64,000 bases of DNA from Przewalskia tangutica (Eukaryota; Streptophyta; Magnoliopsida; Solanales; Solanaceae). The stretch spans positions 10,314,980 through 10,378,979 of the forward strand of contig CM056723.1 of the NCBI GenBank assembly GCA_029844215.1, written 5' to 3'. The notes beneath the pieces were generated by a model. It saw nothing but the letters and a program-made list of their open reading frames with translations, ran no database searches and was not told where the DNA came from. A program made the translations under genes and the position numbers. This document shows, one piece after another, positions 54,065 to 64,000 of this stretch (positions are counted from its first letter, which is position 1; the number at the start of each line of letters is the position of its first letter).

Positions 54065-57000
54065 TGTTGACACCCAATTTTGTCCATCCCCTTAAATCAA
54101 TAACCAATAAGTTAAACAATTTTCTTTTGGAACTGCAATTTTTTTTTTTACTTCGCAAAATACACATAACAAGCAAGTTTTAACAACGGTCTAACATTAT
54201 AAAATATTAAGCACTGATTAACTCGCGTTTATTATTATAATAATAGCTTAGACTAATAAAACACCTAAGTAATTTAATCACAATTTAGATTTTCATTTAT
54301 CTACCATTAATTAAATAAAACACCTAAAACTAATACACAAAACCAAATAATTAACAGCCCATTCACCCTTTGAATTAGTCTACCCAACCCAAAACCTTTA
54401 AAACGCAGCCCAGGCCCCTTACCTTTTCAGCCCAGGCCCCTTACCTTTTCAGCCCATTTACCCGCAGCCCACACCCCTATTTCCTTCCCCGTCCAGCCCA
54501 CTTTCCTCTTTACCCAGATTTCATCCCCCTGCAAAAACCTAGACTTCACCTCTTCAGCAAAACCCTAATACCTTCAACCGCCGCACACTCGTCCCCATCG
54601 CCAGCCGGTATTCTCGCCGGAGAATCCGGCGAATCTTAAACCAAATCATCCCACAAATCATACTTGCCATAACAAAATCTTCCTTTCTGTTTCGAACCTT
54701 ACCAATTAATCCTCGAATCAGTATGAAATAGTAACCAAAATCTCGTGTTTTCTTCCTCAAGACTTGCCATAACCATAACCGTATCAAAAACGAATCCTTA
54801 AATCGCGTCAACAAGTACCAAAACTCGCAGAAAATTACACCAAGATCTTCTGCGAATCGTCCTAAAATAGCCCTAAAACCGCGTCAAAAAATCAGTAAAA
54901 ATCAAGTCCTAAACTTACCATAAATCGAGGCCTAACTAGGGACTATAAAGGCCAACGTTTTGACATGCAATGGGAAAAAAAACAAATCAATCATCGAGAA
55001 TACCGACAACATCGAGCCTAGAACCCCTCTCTTTTCTATTCAATTTACTGCTATCTGTTCCGCAAACCAATTTTTTTTTTTTACGAGCTTTCCTTCGACG
55101 ATTCTGGGGAACATTTGTCGTCGCCTCAGTTCGCTACCTACAAAAGGTCCGTAATCTCTCCTTCATCATCTCAGTTTTGGTCCATTTTTACTTTCCGTAT
55201 AAGATTAGTTTGGTTTACATTTCAGTTCTGCTTTTAAACCTGCAGTAAATCGTTAATGATGCGTAATTATGATGTTATTTCCTCCCTACTGTGGTTTGGA
55301 GAATGTTTAGTTATTGACTATGTGATTAGTTTGGTTGGTTGGTTGTTTGTCATTAATCTATTATCATAGTTAACAAGAATGATTACTTAATCATCACACT
55401 ATTAGTTTGTTGATTAACAAGTGATCAGAATGTTACGACTCCTTCATTATGAGTATATGATAGTTGTAATGATGTAATCTTGGTTTTGTTTAACTAAATA
55501 AGGGATCTTGTCCATTGTCGGTACGGTTAGTTAAAATCTAGCATTATTTGCCTTTTCTAGTTAATGTTAGCTAATGAAGATCAGTTGTGAACTGCTTCGA
55601 GTTCAAATGTCCTTCATATGATCAAAATATTATAACTGGTTGTTTGGAATGGCTATTAATGCTCTAATTGATCAGTATCAAAAGATGAAACTAATTCAGA
55701 GCTTTAAAGTTGTTTTTGCTTCAAGGTCTTTTCCTAGTAATAGTCAATCTAAGTCGAGACCTTGACATTTGATGCTGACTGGACTTTGTATATGATTCAT
55801 ATCTCCATTCTTGAAACTGGTCTCAGAATTAGTCTATTTGCTCTTTGGAAAGGAATGATTACTGCTTTGAATATCAGTACTGTTAACTTGGTGGTGTGCT
55901 TGAAATTCGGATAACATGTTAGTCCTTTCAAACTGTTCTGTGTGTCTATAAATATTCAGATGATTGTTTGGTTGAGTCCTCACACTCAGTTTAATCTGCT
56001 TTGGAGTAATAGTCATCCTAAATTTTGTTTGATAGCCATGTCAATTCTATAAATATCATTGTTGTAATATCACCATGCTGCGCATAGTTTGAATTGGGAT
56101 TGTACCTGCTCAATACTCTCGTATGTTAGCATGTTTTTTTTTTCTTTTTTTTTTTTTACTTAAGACTGAACATGCTGCTGGCCTGTACCATCTACCTTCC
56201 TTTTTATTAGAGTGTTTTCTTATCTCTTTTCTTGTATCTCCTTGTATCTCATGCATTCATACATATAGCTTCATTTCTCTATATTTGACATTAATTGGGC
56301 TTCATATGGGTCATCTGTTTTAATACCATCTTGCTTATATGATATACCTCGTTTGCATCCCTCTATGTTGGCCATATTTTAGTATAACAGGCAGTATGTT
56401 ATCTCCTTTTCATTTAGCACATTGTGTTCTAAGGTGATGCACATCAAAGTATATAAAGGATATAATCCAGTATACACTCATTATATATATATGTGTATAT
56501 GTTTCATACATATAATGTATATTTTGAATATTGATCTATGCATGCTTAAGTGTTAAAATAGGTTGGTATAGGTCTGAATATGACCATCTGCTGATCAGGA
56601 CCATCACATAGATATTGGGCTGATTAGTCCCTCTTTAGGATCTGGAATTGTGGCTGTCTGTTTCTTTTGTTACTTTCTGTTTTGTCTCAAACCTGAGGTA
56701 TCTGTCCTACGATTGGGCTCTTATCCTTCGGGGGGTCTGCTAATATTTTGGGCTGATATAGTTGAGTGAGAATTAAGTCAATACATATTTAAGATTACAT
56801 GAGCACTTTATGTATTTACATTGTTGACACGGTTTATAGCATATACTAATCCTTTTCTTTCTTATTTTACATGACATGTATCGGGAGAATAATCAAGAGT
56901 CTCGGTATGAGACTCATCATGATCTACATATCACCGTCCACACTCTTGCCGCAGGGCTTCCAAACAACTATGGGATGGATGGCGGCGTCATCCGTTCTAG

Positions 57001-57875
57001 ACATTACATCAACTCCAATCTCACTCCTTCCCTGCTTATTTATTTAGTTATTTATTTATTTATTTGTTTATTTATTATTGTTATATTTGTTAACCTTGTA
57101 ATTAATAGGATAATTAACTCTACTAGTCTTTGAATACATTGGAAGGGTAGTTTAAAAGATGAATTCATCCCTTATTTATTCTAGGTTCATCATATAAATC
57201 TAAATCTAAATCTAAAATAATTCAATTAACCCTAGCTATGCTTTAGTCACGTAGTTAATATATCCTTCATATTTAATTCTTAAGAAATAAACTTTCTCAT
57301 AAACTCATCATAAATATCATAGGAAGTAATTTTTTGCATATACGTATAAAAGTAATTTCATAATTAACTTTATATATAAGAGTCTTAACCTTACATATAC
57401 TAATAGGAGTAGTTTATCATTTTTTTACTTTGGTCAAATAAAATAATTTCACGTCTTATAAATGCATAATCAACTTTATATATTTTTGTGAGTCTTATAA
57501 AACCCTTTTAGTTATCAACATATATTCTTTAGATATTTGCCACATCCCTTTTACTCAAATAATCTTTTCTAAAACATACATCTCTTAGCCAAATAAATTA
57601 ACCTAGGTTTGAACGGACAACCGTAAGTTAGCGGATTCTAAAGGATGCCTAATCCCTTCCCTTTAGGATAATAAAGAACCCTTACTCAGAATCTTATTTA
57701 GTTTCACAGACCATTAAATGGAGTTAATGTTAACTTTAATCGGTTAGCATTTAGGTGTCCTAATTCACCCAATTAATTAGGTGGCGACTCCCTTAACACT
57801 TAACATTTTACATTTTTGGGAGGATAACCATTCTGTCGCGCATTCAAGCCTGTGAGTTCAAAATCGGGTGCTACA
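54065..57875 (+). repeat. Ogre C LTR (~3.8 kb)
   Basis: It begins TGTTGACACCCAATTTTGTCC and ends GGGTGCTACA; then GCA and the PBS follow. The 54200-54360 block (AATTAAATAAAACACCTAAA...) and the 57600-57790 block (CCTAGGTTTGAACGGACAAC..., TTAGGTGTCCTAATTCACCC) align with the Ogre A and B LTRs. 57040-57090 is a TTTATTTATT microsatellite. Chance open frames (54554-56323) are not called. Confidence 0.8.
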
Positions 57876-57878
57876 GCA

Positions 57879-57896
57879 TGGTGACTCTGCTGGGGA
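57879..57896 (+). other. Primer-binding site of Ogre C (tRNA-Arg type)
   Basis: TGGTGACTCTGCTGGGGA, three bases after the LTR end, followed by TTTAGGTTCTTAACCACAA, the same leader start as in Ogre A. Confidence 0.75.
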
Positions 57897-58443
57897 TATT
57901 TAGGTTCTTAACCACAACAAACATAGGTTAATTATTGTGCTTCATTTTTTTTTTCTTTATTTTTCTTATTTGCTTAAATTGCTTATTTTGTGTTGCACGT
58001 TTATTTGCTTCCATGTTTTGCCTAAACTATTCTGCTTTACATATAAACATTTGCATATTGTCTTAACTGCTATTTGTTACTGCTTTCCTTTAACTGGCAT
58101 TCCGCTCATACTTCCTCCCTTATGGAAAATTCACGCTATCACACACAACACGCGGGTGTGCTTCGCGCACCTGCAAATTTCTTTCAAACACCCACATTTA
58201 AGAGAGTTGGCATTTTGCGCGGAGAATCCGGTCCAACCGGTGGTCGTAACCTTCCACTCGAGTAGTCCTCGGAAACCTTGCGTCTAGTAAGCCAAATCTT
58301 AGCAAACTTAAGATAGAGCTATACCACCCTTTATTTTAAAGGCATACATTCACCCAGGTGGGTCGGTCGCTTCGTATCGGCACAATTAGGAAGACACCAA
58401 ACTTGTCGACGGGTTTCTCAACCCAACGACCAACCAGCATATT

Positions 58444-60372
58444 ATGTGTTGCATAATCATGATAGATTTATCCAAACCAAAAGACATGCCCAAGGTTGGA
58501 AATGTAAGTCTATTATTATTTATTGTTTTTCAGCATTTGTATCATAACATGGATCATATAAGAATGGTTAGCGGAGTTCCTAATAAGCTAAGAGTATGGT
58601 GGGAGGATTTCGACATCAGCAGTTAGACGATGATTAGGAAGAAGTTGGGGTGTCTCATCTCACTATTTGGTATTTCGCGGATCGCGTTTGATCGAGCTTT
58701 AATCCGGTTTTGGATCCGGCCGAGTCGTTTTGATTCAAGGATTTGAAATAACTCCTGCTGGAAGAAGTGCATTATTTCACGATCTAGTTTACCAAGGTAG
58801 AAGATGATTATTCCCAATGACCCAATCGGGAAGAAATTTCTCCATACGTGGGTCTCAAGAATACTAAGGAATTGCGTTGCTTGAGAACAATGGGTGTCTT
58901 GACTATCTTTACGAGAGGTATGGACATAATAACGCTTACGGGACATGCAAAGCGAATTCTCGCACTCTACGTCATTGGCAAAGCAGCGTCTATCGCGTTC
59001 ACCGCCGCTTTACTTGGCACCTTGATTTTTCCTCTTGAGTATGGCAAAATAAGTACTTGCATATGTTCGTGGCGGATCACTTTTCAAGGAATTGTGGCGT
59101 ACAACCAGCTTTAGTTCCTATGATTTTGGCGAGAGATATTGAGCTCTTGGGAAATGCAAAAGAGGCGGACAAACTTCTTTGAAGGTTGCGATCTTATCTT
59201 ACAAATGTGGGTCGTGAGCACTTTTACCAACGGTCAAATATGACAGATGTTTGTTTGGTAGCGTCTTATAAGATCGGCGAACCATGATAGGGCGAAGCGG
59301 TTTGTGTCACGGTCGGCACCAAAGATGGTGCAAGTTTTTGACATCCGCGCGAGATCGGATCCGGTGGAAATATCCGCTTACTCACAAGGTTGGAGCCTTT
59401 ATCGCGGTAAAGAATTATACTATATTGAGCTTATTGGTCTAAAGTCTCTGACCATACGCTCACGCGTACTCACAATTCGGCGAAGCGTATAATCCCACTC
59501 CGATCATGGGAGTTTCAGAAGTCACATTTGGACCAAACTTTATCGTGCCCCGAACTGGACAAATTTTGAGAGAATGGGACGACATTAACAAGGTAGACAT
59601 CGGAGGTGAACAAGCAGGATGCACATCCGAATATCGGATATGGTTGCGAGGATCGCAAGACGGCCTGACTACACCCGAAAGAAGCGAGGTTTGAGGCGTG
59701 GGCACGAGTAATAGGATGAAAGATCGCTACTCGAAGAAAAGGTCATCACCCGGACATGTGGGTCTAATGCGATGCGATCTGATACTTGGAACAGGCAGGG
59801 GCTATACCAAAGAAGACCTAAGTTTCACTATCACATCGACAACATAGTTATTTAGTTTGAGATTTTCATTGTTTTTCTTATAAAGTGTCATTTCAATTAG
59901 CTTTATTTCCAATAAAAGCATTTCGATACAATGGCTTGGGTACATCTAACGTGACTTTGCATATATGACGCTTAGGCCTACCTCTGGCATAATAGAGGCC
60001 TGCGTATTGGGGCCGCTTTAATCTACTCTGTTGTGAAGCTTATCGTTGTATGCCCGTATGTTACGCTATTACATGCGATGCTAACACGTGTTTTGGATAA
60101 AAGGATTTTTGTTGTACTACTCATCTACTGGTGATTTGTGTTGGCAAGCACTGACTGAACACCCATATTTCACAAGATCCAAAGCACGAGCAACAAAAAT
60201 GAATGATTCAGGGGCAAACGAACAGGATGGCTTGGGACTCATTGACATTCAACGAGAGGAACCAGAAACATCAGAAAGGGGGAATGCCACGTCTTCCGAG
60301 GAATACCTCGCTCAAGTACTACAACAAATGGCGGTCATGCAAGCAGAAATGGATTTTATTAGATTGCACTGA
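58444..60372 (+). pseudogene. Ogre C ORF1 and gag start, broken
   Basis: Pieces in order: MCCIIMIDLSKPKD (58444; matches Ogre A at about 14510 minus), NKLRVWWEDFDIS (58610), then RKKLGCLISLFGISRIAF and a FW-type segment (58640-58720), the RLMTIFTRG- to YVIGKAASIAF-like segments (58880-59010), NFIVPRTGQILREW (59525-59580), HPDMWV near 59750 and the HIDN end near 59840. The coiled-coil stretch NATSSEEYLAQVLQQMAVM lies at 60290-60345, preceded by a YFTRSKARA motif. Many frame changes are present. The function of Ogre ORF1 is unknown. Confidence 0.6.
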
Positions 60373-60617
60373 ACTATATTGGACTGAATTATATTAATAT
60401 ATAATAGACGGTATTAGAGTATTAATATATAATGAATTGTATTTTTTTTTTTTACTTTTTAGTACAGTTCAGGGAGATGGGTCTCAAAAAATGGTAGTTC
60501 GACTGCACTATTTGTAAAAATAGTACTATCCATTGAGACTTGAAACGCTCACCAAACGATGTATTATTTTTTTGTCCAGTACAGTCCATCTTAATACAGC
60601 ATATCAAACGTGCCCTA
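60373..60617. repeat. MITE-like element, right end GTTTGATATGC...GGGCAC (hAT-like), 5' end uncertain
   Basis: The right end, read in reverse, is GGGCACGTTTGATATGCTG, a sequence type typical of hAT-like MITEs in Solanaceae. The left part carries GCACTGAACTATATTGGACTG, a weak inverse match to the right-end TGCTGTATTAAGATGGACTG. It directly abuts the Ogre C relic. Confidence 0.4.
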
Positions 60618-60640
60618 AGTATCTTATTCAAAAATAGAGT

Positions 60641-60725
60641 AAAAGAGCGATTCGATGCACTAAACTCTCACTATGCGCGATATTTGTAGAAGGGCCGACC
60701 TGGCCGAACCATTGTCACATTTGTG
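60641..60725. repeat. Decayed SINE-like fragment (GCACTAAACTCTCACTATGCGCG)
   Basis: GATGCACTAAACTCTCACTATGCGCG followed by GAAGGGCCGACC resembles the conserved GCACTAAGCTCCCGCTATGCGCGGGGTC body of a common plant SINE. Only this core can be recognised and the ends cannot be placed. Confidence 0.35.
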
Positions 60726-60950
60726 ACCACTTATTAAAAAATAGAGTAAAAATAGTTTAATTTGATTTGAAGTTAGTCAGCAACTTTGGTTGAACCCCAT
60801 TACGCGGCACTACTACTATATTAGTTTATCCGAGAAGTAGTTAAACCGTTTATGGTTCCTCTAAATTTGTCTCTAATCCTTCTTCAAATTAGTCAAACAG
60901 TAATAAGGATCCAAACGTTTCTGTAAAAAATAAATGGATTTGTGAGAAGG

Positions 60951-62091
60951 ATGTTGTTTCTCTTTCTAGTGTTTGCTTTGGGAGCTGTAACAGTTGTTGC
61001 ACTTGAAGTTGTGGCTGTGGTACTTTTGATTCGATGGTTGAACCGTAGAGTTGCTCGTGAAGCGGGTAAAGCAAAACCGGATGGGTCGCCCCGGGATTTC
61101 GATTTTTCGTTGTACCAGAAACAGGTAATGTCATTTTTACTTTGCTTAATTGTTTATGCTGATTAGTTTGATTAATTGGTTTAAGAGAGTTAATATGAAA
61201 CCTAAATTAACTAGATTAAGTCATTCTGTTTTGTAAAATTAAAATTTGGGAACTACATTAGAAGTGTATTAGCAAATTTGTCTATGAGAAACAACCTCTC
61301 TAGTCTCTATCTTAGCTCCCTACACCCCACTTTTGGGATTACACTGGGTATATTGTTGTTGTTGTTGTGAAGTAGTGAATAAGTGCATTTTGAAATGTTG
61401 GTGAGCAATTAATTTGAAATTTCGGGAGATGGGAAGTGCCGGGCATTTTGGAACAAAGGGAGTATATGTGATTTCTTGACCTGCATGTGTGTGCACGACA
61501 ATGGACATTGACCTATTTTATTCTATTGGGGAGAGGTGATTAGACAGGACATTTCACATTTGTAGCTTACCGAGGACATGACCCTAGATAGGAGGTTATG
61601 GAGGTTGAAGATTAGTTAATAGGTAGTCGAGTGTCATCTAGTTTCCTTTCTCCTTATTGTTATTATTACTCCCTCTGTCCCATAATATGAGTCACCTTAG
61701 CAAAGTGTGTGTTCAGTTCAATAATTTCTACATAGTATTAGAGCAAGTAAAGGTTTTGGTTTCAAGTCTCACCACTGCTCATTATTAAGAAAGGTAGTTC
61801 CACGTGCTTGTCCCAGTTTCAACTTACTGTATTGTGCTTGTGTTCTGTCTCCCAGGGGATAGTCTGGGTTCTAGAATCTGAAAGAATACCGAAGGCTCTT
61901 CCAGTGGACAAAGCCTTGACGCAGCAAAAGGTCAAGAAAGAGATCTTAGAGGTTACACCTACCCAAAAATTCGCCCAAATCAAGGATCATCATCTCGTCT
62001 TAAAGGAGTCAGATGGTTCCCATGTAAAAATTCCACTAAAAGGTTGCATGATAGCAGCTGTTTCGGCCTCAAGCTTGTCCTCTAGAAAATG
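60951..62091 (+). CDS. TEX2/SMP-like membrane protein, 5' part (exons 1-2)
   Basis: Exon 1 (60951-61124; ATG, then AG|GTAATG) encodes 58 residues: a 25-residue hydrophobic helix, then RWLNRRVAREAGKAK and PRDFDFSLYQKQ. Exon 2 (61856-62091; after CCCAG) continues in phase 0 with GIVWVLESERIPKALP and ends SSLSSRKW at TG|GTAATT (phase 2). The N-terminal anchor followed by a G-(I/V)-VWVLE segment matches the plant TEX2-like family (Arabidopsis At1g73200/At1g17820 type), whose members carry a lipid-transfer SMP domain further on. That domain lies outside the window or beyond the insert at 62656. No third exon is recognisable in 62092-64000. A three-codon upstream ORF (ATG 60934, stop 60943-60945) ends 5 bp before the start. 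The gene may be intact but long, or truncated by the gypsy insertion. Confidence 0.65.
61286..61370 (+). mobile_element. TS-type SINE 3' end in the intron of the TEX2-like gene
   Basis: AACAACCTCTCTAG, ACACCCCACTTTTGGGATTA and CACTGGGTATATTGTTGTTG form the 3' region of the TS SINE of Solanaceae, which ends in TTG repeats. The 5' part with the pol III boxes is not seen. It is a strong pointer to Solanaceae. Confidence 0.6.
61666..61715. repeat. Stowaway-like MITE end in the intron
   Basis: ACTCCCTCTGTCCCATAATATGAG is the common Stowaway-type terminus of plant MITEs. The other end and the TA duplication cannot be identified, so only this end is claimed. Confidence 0.4.
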
Positions 62092-62655
62092 GTAATTTTG
62101 TAAGTACTGTTATATTTTGAAGTGATTTGTGTTGAATTGCCGCACTATATTTTTTTCTCTTCATGTAAGTTGGTTTGTGCCAGTAGTTTCAAATATAAAT
62201 TATTGGCAACATTTATATGGCACTCGTATTCATGTTCTAACAATTTTATTAATATAGTACATAACTTAGTTTTGGAGGCATCAGATCTGGAAAGAGATCT
62301 CTAGTCTCTAGGTGCAATTGATTTTATAGGCTATGTCCTTTTTTCGTGTGAGGCTGGTGGCATGAAATCCAGGGTAGACATAAAGATGAGTACAAAGCAT
62401 TCTTCGTTGCCATGTGACTAAGTTTTATTATTATTAAGTTTGCATTGTGTGTTTTAATTTGGACAATATGGTCCAGTAGAGTGATTTATTTACATTTCAG
62501 TATCCTAGTTCTTTTTATTGCACAACAGTCATTGTAAGTCTTTTAAAAGGCTAAGTCTCCATTTGAAGCATTATTCAGAAATATTAAAACCCTAATCTCT
62601 CTCTCTCTTCCCTTTCCCCTCTTCTCGATCGAACCCTAGTAACATATTACCGAAT
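62092..62655. other. Intron or intergenic sequence after exon 2 of the TEX2-like gene
   Basis: AT-rich with a short pyrimidine run (CTCTCTCTCTCTTCCC, 62602). I see no exon continuing the reading frame after phase 2 and no other gene. Confidence 0.45.
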
Positions 62656-64000
62656 CTGTTACCTGCAACCTTCCAATCCCTCATGAATTATGTGTTTAAT
62701 GAGTAACTAAGAAAATTTATCTTAGTGTTCTTTGATGACATACTAGTTTACCGTAAGAGTATGGAAGACCACCTCATACACTTAGAAGTAGTGTTAAAAC
62801 TGCTAAGGGAAAATCAATTGTTTGCTAAGCTAAGTAAGTGTGACTTTGGAAAATCACAAGTAGAATACTTGGGGCATATTATAAGCAACACTGGAGTGAG
62901 TACTGACCCTAGTAAGATCTCTTCTATGCCACCCCCTCAGACTGTAAAAGAATTAAGAGGATTTTTGGGACTGACTGGGTACTATAAGAAGTTTGTTAAA
63001 AATTATGCATACATGAGTAAGCCCTTGACCAATTTACTTAAAAAAGGGGAGTTTATGTGGAGTAAGGAAGCTGAGTTAGCATTCAATCAACTGAAGGTAG
63101 CCATGTCCTGTGTTCCAGTGTTGGCATTACCCGATTTTACTAAACCTTTTGTGGTAGAATTAGATGTTAGTAATTGTGGCATTGGGGCTGTGCTTATGCA
63201 AGAAAGAAAATCTTTAGCATATTTGAGTCAGACATTGAGCCAAAGATACCAGGGTCTATCAACTTATGAAAAAGAGTTAATAGACCTCTTGCAAGATGTA
63301 GACAAATGGAGACATTACTTACACCCACACCACTTCATAATAAAAACTGACCATTTCAGCCTGAAATTCCTCACAGACCAAAAAATCACCACTTCCTTAC
63401 AACACAAAGGCCTAACTAAACTGATGGGGTTAAGCTTTGACATACAATACAGAAAGGGAGTGGAAAATGTAGCAGCTGATGCATTATCTAGGAGACCAAA
63501 GACCGTAAAGGAAGGGAATCAGGAAGAAGAGGAGCAGTGTAATGTTATCACCCACGTTCAACCAAAATGGAGTGAGGAAATTGTGGATAGTTACAAGGGG
63601 GATCAAGAAGTGTTACAGGCCTTTACAACCATTGATCATAATAGGGACACTGATTCAATTATTTCTCTAAAACAGGGAGTGCTGAGATACAAAGGTAGGG
63701 CTTGGGTGGGACAAAATGGGTCTCTTAGACAAAAGTTAATCCAAATTATGCACAGTTCTGGATTGGGGGGACATTCAGGGGTGTGGGCTACTTATCAGAG
63801 GTTAAAATCTGTGTTTTATTGGGCTTCCATGATTGATCAAGTTAAAGAGATAGTGCAAACCTGTGAGATCTGTCAAAGATGTAAGGTAGAACAAGTAGCC
63901 TACCCTGGGTTACTTCAGGCTCTTCCAATTCCTCAAGGGGCATGGGAACACATATGTATGGATTTTGTTGAAGGATTGCCAAAATCTGAAGGGAAAGATA
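62656..64000 (+). pseudogene. Ty3-gypsy pol: RT C-terminus, RNase H and integrase start, running off the window
   Basis: From a stop at 62704-62706 the frame starting at 62707 stays open to the window end (about 431 codons). RT: ILVFFDDILVY holds the catalytic FFDD (in place of YVDD), followed by the CDFGKSQVEYLGHIIS and ELRGFLGLTGYYKKFVKNY blocks. RNase H: VVELDVSNCGIGAVLMQ, the LSQTLS, the TDHFSLKFL and ADALSRRP motifs. Integrase: H-x-GLGGHSG, then CEICQRCK (zinc finger), and MDFVEGLPKS with the first catalytic Asp. The upstream RT (fingers and palm start) is missing from 62655, and PATFQSLMN precedes a nonsense codon. It is a chromovirus-type gypsy pol. It is truncated on the left and incomplete on the right. 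Confidence 0.85.

Larger units (their letters stand above)
54065..60372 (+). mobile_element. Ogre C: plus-strand Ogre-type element, 3'-truncated
   Basis: It has a full LTR (54065-57875), a tRNA-Arg-type PBS (57879), a leader and ORF1/gag-start relics to 60372. Then the sequence becomes unrelated (a MITE-like element), so gag, pol and the 3' LTR are absent. The sequence before the LTR is ATTAT (54060-54064), the probable target site; the matching copy cannot be found because the 3' end is lost. It is homologous to Ogre A (minus strand) and Ogre B (LTR). Confidence 0.85.

Noticed and set aside
57040..57090. TTTATTTATT run as a regulatory array
   Set aside because: It is a simple microsatellite inside the Ogre C LTR with no evidence of function.

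Overview
ORGANISM. This is nuclear DNA of a eudicot plant, most probably Solanaceae. The evidence is a conserved spliced ABCG11-type gene on the minus strand, Ogre/Tat, Ty1-copia and Ty3-gypsy retrotransposons, tRNA-derived SINEs (one with the TTG-repeat tail of the Solanaceae TS family), a TRIM element, a hAT remnant, and a short relic resembling the plant 6.7-kDa cytochrome bc1 subunit. There are no bacterial-style operons, CRISPR arrays or defence systems. Most of the window is layered transposons; only two host genes are convincing. LAYOUT. (1) 1-19556 is a nest of giant elements. A minus-strand Ogre-type Ty3-gypsy element (Ogre A, 1498-19160) has an intact-length 5' LTR, a tRNA-Arg-type PBS, decayed ORF1, gag, protease, RT, RNase H and integrase regions, and a 3' UTR with tandem repeats. 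Its 3' LTR is cut by a second, plus-strand Ogre (Ogre B), whose LTR fills 1-1497, with a 5-bp target duplication GTGAG. Ogre A itself lies inside a minus-strand LTR beginning TGTTACACCCC (19161-19556), which lies inside a Copia element. (2) 19557-37303 holds at least five Copia copies in both orientations (one complete with matching target duplications, the others deleted or truncated), two solo LTRs with exact target duplications, and a SINE. (3) 37305-38705 is the 3' part of a hAT transposase gene. (4) 39269-48960 is the main host gene: a ten-exon, apparently intact ABCG11-like half-transporter (687 codons). Its fourth intron carries a whole Copia element, its ninth a TRIM, its seventh a small hairpin element; a SINE sits about 345 bp upstream of its start codon. 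(5) 49640-54060 has Copia fragments (one gag block partly inverted), a 37-bp minisatellite and the bc1-subunit relic. (6) 54065-60372 is a truncated plus-strand Ogre (Ogre C) with a full LTR, PBS and ORF1 relic. (7) 60951-62091 is the 5' part of a second host gene, a membrane-anchored TEX2/SMP-like protein, with SINE and Stowaway-like fragments in its intron. (8) 62656-64000 is a 5'-truncated Ty3-gypsy pol with a long open frame running off the window. HOW IT FITS TOGETHER. The ABCG11-like gene would export wax and cutin precursors across the epidermal plasma membrane, and all its exons are in frame. The TE parts have little coding capacity left. A technical warning: the paired Ogre A LTRs are almost identical in stretches poor in CAG/CTG but scrambled by small indels at CA, TG and CG sites. 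This suggests base-calling error at methylated cytosines, so frame damage inside Ogre elements should not be taken at face value. No clearly new biological system was found. The most informative signals are the four-level nest with readable target duplications, the Ogre 3'-UTR minisatellite, a recurrent GGCACCGCGGTGCC palindrome in two LTR families, and the GC-AG intron plus TE load in the ABCG11-like gene.
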